From Mimachlamys varia (Eukaryota; Mollusca; Bivalvia; Pectinida; Pectinidae): a stretch of 64,000 bases of DNA. The stretch spans positions 51,107,186 through 51,171,185 of the forward strand of contig OX392529.1 of the NCBI GenBank assembly GCA_947623455.1, written 5' to 3'. The position numbers and the translations under genes were made by a program. Positions 53,701 to 59,789 of this stretch are shown here, one piece after another (position 1 is the first letter of the stretch; every line of letters begins with the position of its first letter). The notes beneath the pieces are model-generated. The model was not told the origin of the DNA. It saw nothing but the letters and a program-made list of their open reading frames with translations, and did no database searches.

Positions 53701-55822
53701 GGGGGCAGATCTACTTGACTTCATTGTATACAAACCTAGAAGTTGGATGTTGGCTTTGCCTGAGTAGCGACAGAGCTCGGATCCAATGTCCATTCGTCCG
53801 CCATCAATGTGGATGTAGTATGTCCGGAGAACGAGGTCACTGTCCGGAGCGAATACTAATCGCCCTCCAGGTCCTATTGTTATACTGTTGAAGTCTACCC
53901 CAGGGCTCTCGTCCAGTAAAATGGGTGTAGTTATTGTGACGTCATCGCCATCATCCGGGATCTATTCAAGAAATATCGAATACAGATGTATTACTTATAT
54001 ATACTGTACATTGGTGTGTGTGTGTGTGGTTTTTTTTTTTTTTTAGTTTTACGTCCTTTTAACAGCTATGATAATTGAAGGACGTACCAGATGTTAGTGA
54101 TGGAGGAAAGCCGGAGTTCCCAGAGTAAAAACACCGACCTACGGCCAATACCTGGCGACTGCGCCACCTAGGCCTCGAACTCGCGACCAAGAGGTGGAGG
54201 GCTATAGTTGTAGTAGAATGTCAGACACCTTAACCACTTGACTTAAAAACCGTCTTTGGCAAAACACACGTTAAATAATTATGTAACTGTTAAGTAAAAA
54301 CTATTGAGTAAAAGGGGGAGGGGGTCTGTGATAGATATTGATTGATTTTCTTCTTAAAACATTTCCACTCTTATTAGATTTTGAAGACTGCATCTCATGA
54401 AAATCGATATTTATTATGATATAATAATCTTGATCTTTTCAACGTTCTAGTAACTTACATGTACTATACTTACTGCCCCGCTCCCCCATGGCAACATGTG
54501 CACGCGTGCTTTATTGTCATGTCCACATTACAAACAAATTGAAGCAATACTGCAACTAGTTATGTATATAAAACTGCGTATTGAAAAAAGAGAATATGCG
54601 TTTTTGTGCACACATTTACAAAACACCAAGCATTTTGCAAGACTGGTTGAAGTATTTGAAAAAAAAACTGTAATAGTTAGGTACAAAAGAACTATTGGTG
54701 TTAAAAGTGTGGATCTTGCTGCGGTCCTTGCTCATAACCGTTCTGAATCCATTCAACAACCTACCTTTTTACCTCCATAACTGGCAATTTCACAATATAA
54801 ATTACCCCCATTCCAACATTATTGACCCCTCTCAAGTTGGCTTGGACACGGTGGATACGATTTTCTTCAAGAAAGAAAATCTCCGATAATTTATGGATAT
54901 TCTAGCTATAATTGTGGTAACATAATTATGTTGAAATTAATGTATTGAATATTGATCATGTACTTTTACAGTTTGTCTTCAGTACATGATAAAAACCTAG
55001 AGACTTCTATGTCCTAAATTGTAATAAAAATGTAAATGGAACTTGAAAGTTATTTGTTTGAAGTTATTTCATCACCATTTAACTATAGTCTGATGAAATA
55101 AGATAAGGAAGCAGTGACACATGAACAAATTCAGTATTTTTAGACCAACTTGGCCTTAAGCTTAATTATTGTCATTTAAGCATTGAAGTGTTGCCAAATG
55201 TAGTACACAGTCGATAGGAATACAATTTGGGTGACAGATAAATAGACGTTGTCGCCGACATGAATATTCTTATACTGTTAAACAAACATTTCTTGTTGCT
55301 TTTTTTAAAATCAATGAGTCAAAAATGACGGTTTTGTCAAGGAGAACTTGTATTACTGTGCTTTTCACACCGACACAGGTGTTAGCCAAGGAGGTCCGGT
55401 TTATCATAAATTATTTCTAGAACTTTTTAGATTTTTCTATGCCAAATAATAAAACAAAAAAAGAGGGGAAAATATTGGTAAAGACCCACAATTTGTGACG
55501 TACTCTCTTAATATTGCAAATAAAAAAAAATTGAAAGAAAGACGCATGCGGGGGAGCGGAACTAGTCCGATATATTAATGCATGTGTCCATTTACCTCAA
55601 ATGTTGTAAAAGGGGGGAAATAAAACGGCCAACATAAACAAAACTTTAAAAAAAAAATGATTAGTGAAATAAAGACTGATTATCAACAATCGCACTTACT
55701 CCATCTGCCCAAGTGGAAGATTCTGACCATTTCTTCAGCCCCGAGTCCGAGTGCGGACAATTAGCACTGGTCATCGAAATCAACACCAAAGCCAGAAAAC
55801 ACTGAACGGACCACATCGCCAT
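32751..55822 (-). CDS. CEMIP-like: CEMIP/TMEM2-like secreted G8-domain protein, paralogue B (24 coding exons)
   Basis: Hand-built model of 3,243 nt (1,080 aa). Exons: 55700-55822, 53736-53961, 52473-52636, 51236-51389, 50745-50927, 49782-50009, 48206-48310, 47696-47832, 47112-47184, 46858-46997, 45536-45669, 44720-44789, 43832-43966, 42843-42975, 42495-42558, 42057-42092, 41469-41576, 40334-40514, 38559-38768, 37487-37683, 37026-37184, 34790-34958, 34478-34561, 32751-32780. It lies upstream of paralogue A on the same strand, so the pair is a head-to-tail tandem duplication. Domain order equals A: signal peptide 1-20, G8 about 29-171, ILEI/GG-type about 171-286, then a beta-helix-like region. 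The start ATG at 55822 (gagATGG) is preferred; an in-frame TTG lies 27 nt upstream, and another ATG is two codons downstream. The 84-nt exon 23 has no counterpart found in A and may be alternative. Function is inferred from the family only. Confidence 0.85.
33763..34191. repeat. 39-bp minisatellite in gene B last intron
   Basis: Eleven units of tttcggttaatgtcattgat plus tctgctat and an 11-base variable end of two types (tatcttgtgta or catcatcttta). Degenerate copies of the same theme extend to about 33000 and 34440. Open frames on both strands result from the 13-codon unit. Confidence 0.92.
34478..34561 (-). CDS. Gene B exon 23: private 84-nt exon (possibly alternative)
   Basis: Acceptor taattacag|GTCACT, donor CCTGCG|gtaaga, phase 0-0. 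Encodes VTVRQLLKMRRSLSLPSTL then SKSSSDPPA, basic and serine-rich. No counterpart was seen in gene A. Another frame of the same exon reads CSSTFEDEAFTKFTIDSVKI then IV and a stop, which looks more protein-like but needs a phase-1 donor that exon 22 lacks in a good form. Skipping the exon leaves the frame intact. Confidence 0.5.
34790..34958 (-). CDS. Gene B exon 22
   Basis: Residues 987-1043. VLFVKLMTTSSFSPDSLWLR, NCPEGACARVDVMM, then DTDCEAAFKAKYQPQ. Matches the cysteine-containing 'FAFCSMKGCERIKIKALIP...SDCTATAYPKF' segment of CEMIP. Donor CCACAG|gtgagg, phase 0. Confidence 0.86.
35022..35200 (-). repeat. Dispersed repeat R, partial
   Basis: AGCGTCAACAAAACCATGAT, AACGATTAAACTAGGGGCAA and the TTATCGTCGACACC block, in intron 21 of gene B immediately upstream of exon 22. 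Confidence 0.6.
35310..36995. repeat. 25-bp minisatellite with ~400-bp higher-order period, gene B intron 21
   Basis: About 57 regular units from about 35585 and degenerate units before that. Unit: gtaaacagtataaatgtacg plus gtgtg. Variants are CAGTATAA/CACTATAA and TACGGTGTG/TATGTCGTG. A rare TCGTGTAAAACACTATAAA junction followed by CACTATAATTGTACGG occurs near 35646 and again near 36046, so blocks of about 16 units were duplicated. Confidence 0.93.
37026..37184 (-). CDS. Gene B exon 21: VIIGVCVPKD / YFLDGDSG
   Basis: Residues 934-987. GENVIIGVCVPKDVSFKLKT, then TKYFLDGDSG. Donor TCAGG|gtttgt. A 25-bp minisatellite starts within 20-30 bp beyond the donor. Confidence 0.88.
37487..37683 (-). 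CDS. Gene B exon 20
   Basis: Residues 869-934. VVIRGIKEKSVTMMRSDDVT, MFGATSAFNVILGDSYMYLV, then GLGMQ. 197 nt, same as A. Confidence 0.88.
37820..37892. repeat. Short hairpin element
   Basis: TACCCTCGTAATATCGCCAC pairs with the complement in GTGGCAGTATAACGAGGGTG. Intron 19 of gene B. Confidence 0.5.
38191..38505. mobile_element. MITE-like element with TACTGTAAACCAA ends
   Basis: Terminal inverted repeats TACTGTAAACCAA / TTGGTTTACAGTA about 315 bp apart. Interior is rich in TCGCGAA. Intron 19 of gene B. Confidence 0.68.
38559..38768 (-). CDS. Gene B exon 19: ENGDVTSIPGASVV
   Basis: Residues 799-868. SSEGNRVIQG, FYDENGDVTSIPGASVVRPL and SWKMAVCDESFGQ. 210 nt, phase 0-0. Two acceptor AGs lie 2 nt apart; the upstream one keeps the frame. 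Confidence 0.9.
39290..39562. repeat. Compound direct and inverted repeat
   Basis: CATGACCAGGGATGTAAGAT followed by AGGGAAATTCCACC is repeated at about 39419 and appears inverted at about 39525-39560 (GGTGGAATTTCCCCATCTTA, then GGTCATGAAAGTG). AGGGTTTTGCCAAATTT also recurs. Intron 18 of gene B. Confidence 0.65.
40334..40514 (-). CDS. Gene B exon 18: PRVGLVLGAGP / NVWFDGF
   Basis: Residues 738-798. LPRVGLVLGAGPVLADNVWF, then NIGFGFDD. 181 nt. Acceptor ctccag|GAACC, donor GATGAC|gtaagc. Confidence 0.9.
40708..41053 (+). mobile_element. MITE-like element M, copy 2
   Basis: 346 bp in intron 17 of gene B. Same terminal inverted repeats with TTAA at both outer edges, and the same interior as copies 1 and 3 (CCAGTTGATAACCATGCAAA, CCCACTTCAACAACAAG). 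TTAA could be a piggyBac-type target duplication. Confidence 0.75.
41469..41576 (-). CDS. Gene B exon 17: NSVIIGDSDN
   Basis: Residues 702-738. FDNGQSVINSVIIGDSDN, then RSLPDVEE. 108 nt against 114 in A. Confidence 0.88.
42057..42092 (-). CDS. Gene B exon 16: 36-nt microexon
   Basis: Acceptor tttcctgaag|GTTTGC, donor GAGAAG|gtaaag, phase 2-2. Encodes FADSPVGLSLR, aligned with FADNGIGLTLA of vertebrate CEMIP and with the gene A microexon of equal length. Too short for ordinary ORF detection. Confidence 0.82.
42495..42558 (-). CDS. Gene B exon 15: AYKN-LRGG
   Basis: Residues 669-690. AYKNCKRNAVLRGGLIQIKD, closer to the vertebrate AYKNQDHGAWLRGG than the A copy. Donor phase 2. Confidence 0.88.
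42640..42830 (+). repeat. Dispersed repeat D, copy 1
   Basis: ATACTGCTTTATCACAACCT, then GGGCCGTTGCAACCAGATAA and GGTGCTGCAATTTTGGCGCT. Matches the copy at 44882. Intron 14 of gene B. Confidence 0.6.
42843..42975 (-). CDS. Gene B exon 14
   Basis: Residues 625-668. DGLRFDQRLDQDGTELSNNN, then PLVDPLDEESEPKLVEFNRI. 133 nt, phase 0 to 1. Confidence 0.87.
43485..43620 (-). mobile_element. Repeat family H copy 4 (deleted core)
   Basis: Intron 13 of gene B, sense. Keeps CATCACTGACGAGT (43516-43529) with an intact CUGACGA box, then jumps to the TTTTTTTCGGCATACTGTAT part, so stem II and the GAAA box are lost. The 5' part matches copy 1 closely. A further scrap with ATAGATACAGTATGCC lies near 43770-43806. 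Confidence 0.5.
43832..43966 (-). CDS. Gene B exon 13: GIWYVFP / ITKFSNN-VHSN
   Basis: Residues 580-624. GHGIWYVFPEEPMGPSNGKG and ITKFSNNVVHSNRL. 135 nt. Confidence 0.9.
44440..44612 (+). repeat. Dispersed repeat R, partial
   Basis: GGCGGGTGTCGTCTATGAAG through ATTTTGTTGACACTTTTGG, in intron 12 of gene B. Confidence 0.6.
44720..44789 (-). CDS. Gene B exon 12: AFWITNP
   Basis: Residues 556-579. KPSAFWITNPLTVLENNVAA, then GGR. 70 nt, donor AGG|gtaaag. Confidence 0.9.
44882..45085 (+). repeat. Dispersed repeat D, copy 2
   Basis: ATACTGCTTTATCACCACCT, then GGGCCGAAGCAACCAGCCAA and GGTGCTGCCATTTTGGCGTT. Intron 11 of gene B. Confidence 0.6.
45210..45372 (-). mobile_element. SINE S1, diverged copy
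   Basis: Retains GGATTCGATCCCTCGATC (B-box region) and the CACGCGGGGGTCTTAT body but lacks a clear tail. Intron 11 of gene B. A further scrap of the body lies near 61545-61625. Confidence 0.5.
45483..45502 (+). repeat. Poly-G run
   Basis: About 20 consecutive G, about 33 bp beyond the donor of gene B exon 11. It reads as poly-C in the pre-mRNA. Confidence 0.9.
45536..45669 (-). CDS. Gene B exon 11: GHGFFLEDGGE
   Basis: Residues 512-556. SIGHGFFLEDGGEKLTTISG, then PTDG. Donor GGCAT|gtaagt, phase 2. A run of about 20 G lies about 33 bp beyond the donor. Confidence 0.88.
46020..46365. repeat. Inverted-repeat element
   Basis: Left arm CTCGGTATCCAGGGGTTACG, then CTCACCTATGCTCTCTACA. The right arm is the approximate complement (GTAGAGAGCGAAGGTAAGCG, then TAAGCCCTGGATATCG). 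Intron 10 of gene B. A small ORF inside is not supported. Confidence 0.6.
46405..46845 (+). repeat. ~46-bp G-rich tandem repeat beside a splice donor
   Basis: About ten units of GGATTATGATGCTGAGAGAC, AATTGGTTGGGGGAGGGGGG and ACTGAA. Each unit has two or more G-runs. It ends about 13 bp before the donor of gene B exon 10. Confidence 0.9.
46858..46997 (-). CDS. Gene B exon 10: YPIHWH / RCVTVH
   Basis: Residues 465-511. NYPIHWHLCEDV and SYARCVTVHGTHGVK. 140 nt. A G-rich tandem repeat ends only about 10-20 bp beyond its donor. Confidence 0.9.
47112..47184 (-). CDS. Gene B exon 9: HIEGAE-HMGQ
   Basis: Residues 441-464. VLKGFKDFHIEGAELTHMGQ, then STSKG. 73 nt, same as A. Confidence 0.88.
47696..47832 (-). 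CDS. Gene B exon 8: VDMRAEVAVLTRN segment
   Basis: Residues 395-440. NVDMRAEVAVLTRNVVIEG and DEFGGHIK, the best match to vertebrate CEMIP in this gene. 137 nt. Confidence 0.92.
48206..48310 (-). CDS. Gene B exon 7: RIIITSTDYNW segment
   Basis: Residues 360-394. DRIIITSTDYNWEQVEVG, then CDSC. Acceptor atgctgcag|GTGACC, donor GACC|gtaagt. Its 5' end and acceptor are copied about nine times in the array directly upstream (48311-49130). Confidence 0.88.
48311..49130 (-). repeat. ~89-bp tandem array of copied exon-7 acceptors
   Basis: About nine units upstream of gene B exon 7. On the minus strand each reads GGGTTTTTATCATTATCTGA, TTGTATGATACAG | GTGACCGCATCATTATAAC, then a TCCACTGACTAC-like end, i.e. 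a 3' splice site plus about 36 nt of exon 7 including the TSTDY codons, then unrelated sequence with an in-frame TAA. Acceptor positions are near 48389, 48479, 48567, 48655, 48744, 48832, 48914, 48995 and 49079. Confidence 0.88.
49782..50009 (-). CDS. Gene B exon 6
   Basis: Residues 284-359. EPYKVGGIHQTSTASY, FVFSYTSSRGHGKSFVEFQV and DDVTSWKTG. 228 nt. Confidence 0.87.
50040..50555 (+). repeat. Degenerate 31-37-bp tandem repeat
   Basis: About 15 variable units built on AACCGGAAGTATCAACTACA plus AAAGGTTCTAATAAT or AACAAGTACAGAAGGACT. It begins about 30 bp upstream of the gene B exon 6 acceptor, where the pyrimidine tract lies. Confidence 0.8.
50745..50927 (-). CDS. Gene B exon 5: ILEI/GG-type domain
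   Basis: Residues 223-283. IPDGNVVSMAVRKFIVDREN and QIRDLMFYDGFAMILTKG. 183 nt, same as A and highly similar. Confidence 0.9.
50985..51135 (-). mobile_element. SINE S2, truncated
   Basis: Contains the GAGTTCGAAACCAACATGTG B-box region and the CCAGGTACTGGCCGTAGGTC body. The 3' end is missing. Intron 4 of gene B. Confidence 0.6.
51236..51389 (-). CDS. Gene B exon 4: start of ILEI/GG-type domain
   Basis: Residues 172-222. IDREDNLKGLVVKSYNPLTG, then FIDYVD. 154 nt. Confidence 0.87.
51470..51720 (+). repeat. Degenerate ~31-bp tandem repeat
   Basis: Units of GACTTGGAAATTGATTACTA plus AAAGTT..., about six to eight copies. Intron 3 of gene B. Confidence 0.7.
51825..51930. repeat. Short foldback element
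   Basis: CCAACCCTCGGGAG at the left and CTCCCGAGGGTTG at the right. A related CCTCGGGTTGAG theme recurs near 14960 and 53455. Confidence 0.55.
52473..52636 (-). CDS. Gene B exon 3: G8 C-terminal part
   Basis: Residues 117-171. GFGQKFIGVGAGGTLEIHG and KLPWTKI. Acceptor ctccag|GAAATG, donor GATACG|gtaatg. 164 nt. Confidence 0.88.
52987..53208 (-). mobile_element. tRNA-headed SINE-like element S1
   Basis: Second copy of the 19130 element with the same head, GGTTCGATTCCCCGG B box and tail, in intron 2 of gene B. Confidence 0.7.
53736..53961 (-). CDS. Gene B exon 2: G8 domain core
   Basis: Residues 42-116. NSITIGPGGRLVFAPDSDL and YYIHIDGGRMDIG, then ANIQLLG. 226 nt, same as A. Confidence 0.88.
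54035..54242 (-). mobile_element. tRNA-headed SINE-like element S2
   Basis: Second copy of the 16667 element with the same head, GTCGGTGTTTTT body and GGACGTAAAAC end next to a poly-T/GT tract. Intron 1 of gene B. Confidence 0.68.
55700..55822 (-). CDS. Gene B exon 1: signal peptide and start of G8
   Basis: Residues 1-41. A hydrophobic signal sequence (MAMWSVQCFLALVLISMTSA) is followed by NCPHSDSGLKKW and ends STWADG. Donor GGA|gtaagt, phase 0. Confidence 0.85.
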
Positions 55823-55876
55823 CTCTAGCGATGGACAGAAACCGACCAAATGCGGGTCAGTACCAAATAAAAGCTT

Positions 55877-55884
55877 TATTTATA
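55877..55884 (-). promoter_or_regulatory. TATA-like box, gene B
   Basis: TATAAATA on the minus strand 55 bp upstream of the gene B ATG. If used, the 5' UTR would be only about 25-30 nt. A possible 3' splice site lies just upstream (acceptor AG at 55897-55898), so an upstream noncoding exon is the rival model. Confidence 0.45.
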
Positions 55885-56696
55885 TGTCATCTTCAGCTGT
55901 AATGAAATCAAGTGTTTATCTTGAATTTGATCAATTAAGCCAGTTTGGCCTAAAGTGGTCTATTCCGGACCACCTGACTCGTCCTACACCCGGGTTACGG
56001 TTTGTAAAGTACGTAAGACGCCTCAGGACTCTTACACCAAGTTTAAATTCGTGTTCGTAATAATATTTTTCGACTCACTGGTTCCGAAAGTGAGAGATTT
56101 GAAAATTTTACAGAATCATCGGAAAGTGTTACCAAATTACTCTCAAATTTTGTCACTTGATACATTTTTTGTCAAATTGAGTAATTATTTTGTGTTATTA
56201 ACCAAGGACGTACTCTCATATACGTTCATGCATTTATATTCAATAATTTCATCAATTTTCGCAAACATCGATTTTTAAAACAGTTTCGTATAATTGCTTT
56301 GATAGAGATTTCAACATAAAATAAAACTCGTTTGAGACGTCATTTAGATTACACTGAACTCCATCATAACCCGTGGTTTATTTAGAGTACACTCTGGTTG
56401 TTTGTGTTATATCTCCATAACATAAAAAATAGATTTAAGTTAATCCTTAACTAATAGAAAGTTTTCTGACCAAGTCGATTGTTTAAACCCTGCTGTGTTT
56501 AAGACAGACTCCTTAACTGCTGCCTATTTCGATCTTTAGTTAACTACATTGTGTATGACCAACAAACCAACATGGACAGCTTACTAATAAGCTCTACGAT
56601 AAACGTGATTCCCCCATCGTGAACTTTCACTTTCTTGATAACAACATCCATGGTTCTCCAAGCTTTCACATGTCGCTGTTAAGTTATTATTGTACG

Positions 56697-57112
56697 GCTT
56701 GCTCTAAATATCGATATTTTCGTTATAGAATATGTCGGCTCTTGACGAACAATGCAGATTGAGGAAGACTATGGGCGAGTTTTATGGTCGCCATGTTGGT
56801 CTCATTGAGAAATATTCTGTATCCATGTATGATATGACGGTAGGCGTTTTCTTGTTTTGTTTTGTTTTAATATGCTAATGAGTGTGCATAGTTGTTGTGA
56901 TTGAGATTGTCTCATTTCTCACTTTGAGAACGTAACATTTACTTGGATGTGGCCTAGAATTACATGGTAGATGTCGTCAATGAAGGAGAAAACTTACCTT
57001 TCCGGTTTAATTCTCTGTATGAAGAGAATGTTCGTGTAATCTTTCTTTTGTACATATGTTGTCCATTGTTTAATCGATTTTGAATTCGGATTAGAGAATG
57101 TTGACGCTTCGA
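56697..57112 (+). repeat. Dispersed repeat R, near-full-length copy
   Basis: Starts GGCTTGCTCTAAATATCGAT, passes TTTTATGGTCGCCATGTTGG, and ends at TTGACGCTTCG, so it extends further 5' than the 10320 copy. Confidence 0.6.
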
Positions 57113-57699
57113 CAATTAATATTCAAAAAAATAACTCGGTGCATAATAATTACATAAAACATACATGTATTGATTCAGTACAAGAATCGGTTTAGCTTAC
57201 TATATAATATATATACATATATATAAATGGTATATCTTGAATATGATATTGCAATAACTTTTATTACATGATGTACGTGGTTAAGGTTAAAACCAAAAAC
57301 AAAGCACCAAAAAACAGCAATCATTTCTCCTTCATTTAATTTTTCTAAATCTTTTGAATTCTTTTTTAATCGACATGTCAAAAACTTACATTTTACTGTG
57401 TAGAATAAAAGGTCCTAATTTTATGGAAATTGGAACAAATAACACATTGGTATATTTTGACAAAAAGATTTATGTATTTCCATTGCGTAAAAGAATACTA
57501 AAATTAATTATTAACATGGTTAAAAATGTTGAACCTTGAACAATTCTTTCATCTGTAAATTCTGTCACCCGTGTCTGACATAAGTTATTACTGTGGGCGA
57601 TTTAATCAAATCCCTTGTTAGTCTCTTTATACAGTTCATTGAATTTTCTAGTTAATCAAAATTGTTCATCCGGAAATCCACCCCCGCATTTAGAAAATA

Positions 57700-57895
57700 T
57701 CTTTAATCACGTGACAGGCTGGCTGGAGGGCGTATGAAAAGGTCAAGGATACACAAAGCACAGGTACAAACTTACCTGAGATTTGTATCGCTACAGGACC
57801 ACGGCGGGGAAACTATGTCACAATGTCATGCGTTACTAAGAAAGGACAAAAATGGCGGCTTATGAAAGCGCTTTGAGGAAAATGTTTCCAAGTTT
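57700..57895 (-). promoter_or_regulatory. Possible upstream promoter / noncoding first exon
   Basis: A locally GC-richer stretch with a CACGTGAC E-box-like site (about 57710), a GCCGCCATTTTT (YY1-like) motif (about 57855, minus strand) and a strong minus-strand donor, ATCTCAG|gtaagt, with exon edge at 57776. It could splice to the acceptor before 55896 and give gene B a 5' UTR exon, or belong to a promoter facing the other way. No coding potential was seen. Confidence 0.3.
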
Positions 57896-58164
57896 TATTT
57901 ACATTTTATGAAGTCTATCTCTAAAGCAAATAGTACATCGGTTGTCGGATATACCCACAAGTTTCCGTTTGGCGTCACAATACTCCAAGAATGTGCCGCT
58001 TCTTCAAACATTCGACGATTGTGTCAGTTCGCTAACAGGTACCTGAGAATTTGTTGCAGCTAGTTTTGGACCTAAACTATGGTGTTTGGAGTAATTTTAC
58101 ACTTTTAGGGGTTTTGATTCATTTTCGATAAAATTGTCCACTCAATGGTAGTAAAGGCTAAAGG

Positions 58165-58945
58165 ATGGACAACCGGGGACTGTAGTGTGATTCTTTGAAT
58201 TGTCTCCCCTTTATTAAATAGCTACAGCCGGGGTCTGTAGTATGATTCGTTGAATTGTCTCCCCTTTATTAGATAGCTACAACAGGAGTCTGTAGTATGA
58301 TTCTTTGAATTGTCTCCCCTTCATTCAATAGCTACAACCGGGGACTGTAGTATGATTCTTTGAATTGTCTCCCCTTTATTAAATAGCTACAACAGCGGTC
58401 TGTAGTATGATTCGTTGAATTGTCTCCCCTTTATTAGATAGCTACAACCGGGGTCTGTAGTGTGATTCTTTGAATTGTCTCCCCTTCATTCAATAGCTAC
58501 AACCGGGGACTGTAGTATGATTCTTTGAATTGTCTCCCCTTTATTAAATAGCTACAACAGCGGTCTGTAGTATGATTCGTTGAATTGTCTCCCCTTTATT
58601 AGATAGCTACAACCGGGGTCTGTAGTGTGATTCTTTGAATTGTCTCCCCTTCATTCAATAGCTACAACCGGGGACTGTAGTATGATTCTTTGAATTGTCT
58701 CCCCTTTATTAAATAGCTACAACAGCGGTCTGTAGTATGATTCTTTGAATTGTCCCCTTTATTAAATAGCTACAACAGGGGTCTGTAGTGTGATTCGTTG
58801 AATTGTCTTCCCTTTCATTAAATAGCTACAACAGGGGTCTGTAGTATGCTTCTTTGAATTGTCTCCCCTTAAGTTTAAAAGCTAAAATTGGGTCTGTAGT
58901 ATGACCCTTGCAATTGTCTCCCCTTTATTGAATATCTACCACATG
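58165..58945 (+). repeat. 55-bp tandem repeat with 165-bp trimeric period
   Basis: About 14 units of GGTCTGTAGTATGATTCTTT, GAATTGTCTCCCCTTTATTA and AATAGCTACAACCGG. Three unit types (TTCGTTG...AGATAG, TTCTTTG...TCATTCAATAG, TTCTTTG...TAAATAG) recur in order every 165 bp. Confidence 0.92.
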
Positions 58946-58955
58946 ACACGTTTAC

Positions 58956-59336
58956 TTAAAGGCCCAATATACGTAACTTCAGGAATTTTTCGTGATTCTG
59001 AGTGATTCTCAGTTGATAACCATGTAAAAATAAACCTAAAACGAAGTTAACCTGAGCGGTAACTAACAAGAAACTCTTGAGAAAAACATCCAAAAAATTG
59101 AAAATAATCCAGGTGGGGCCTACTTCAACAACAAGCCGAAGTTAGAAGAGAGTTCAAAATGGACGCGTGTTTACAAATACCGAGTTTCAACTGCTGCCGT
59201 ACCAGTTACCGCCTAAGAATTCATCTTGAATATTGCTAATATCAGTTAATCTTAACTAAATCTATGACAATACAAATGTATTAGGCTTGATTTTCGCTTC
59301 AAGTTTTGCCGAAAGTTACGTATATTGGGCCTTTAA
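58956..59336 (+). mobile_element. MITE-like element M, copy 3
   Basis: 381 bp, nearly perfect terminal inverted repeats (TTAAAGGCCCAATATACG at the left, its complement at the right), the best-preserved copy. No coding capacity. Confidence 0.78.
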
Positions 59337-59510
59337 CTAACGTGGTACTACACGAGATACATAATATATAAATATGTAAGTGAAGAACAAAGCATGAACA
59401 TTTAACAACACGTGACTTTACACAACAATGTCGTTCCTTTACCAGATGTAGATTGTACACTAGACTATACTTTGGACATGAGACAGTCGTGGCGTTCCAT
59501 ATGTGTAGCA

Positions 59511-59781
59511 ACACAGGGGCTAGGCACGGACGGGTCTATGTCACTATGAAATGATTGTCAGATTTTGTTTTTTACCTTTCTCGAATATAATCTCCCACTA
59601 CTCTATATCTGCTTTTCGTGACTCTAAATATATATAGATACCTGATCCTCATGAGAATATGTTTATGTTTTTTGCCAGCTGAATATAGTAGTTGGAGAGG
59701 CTGTATTCGAGAAAGGTAAAAACATTTATCTGACCATCAGTTCATAGTGACATAGGTTCGTGCCTAGCCCCTGTGTGTAGC
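59511..59781. repeat. Foldback element
   Basis: Left ACACAGGGGCTAGGCAC, then GTCTATGTCACTATGAA and TTTACCTTTCTCGAATA. The right arm is the complement of all three blocks. Confidence 0.75.
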
Positions 59782-59789
59782 ACATGTAC

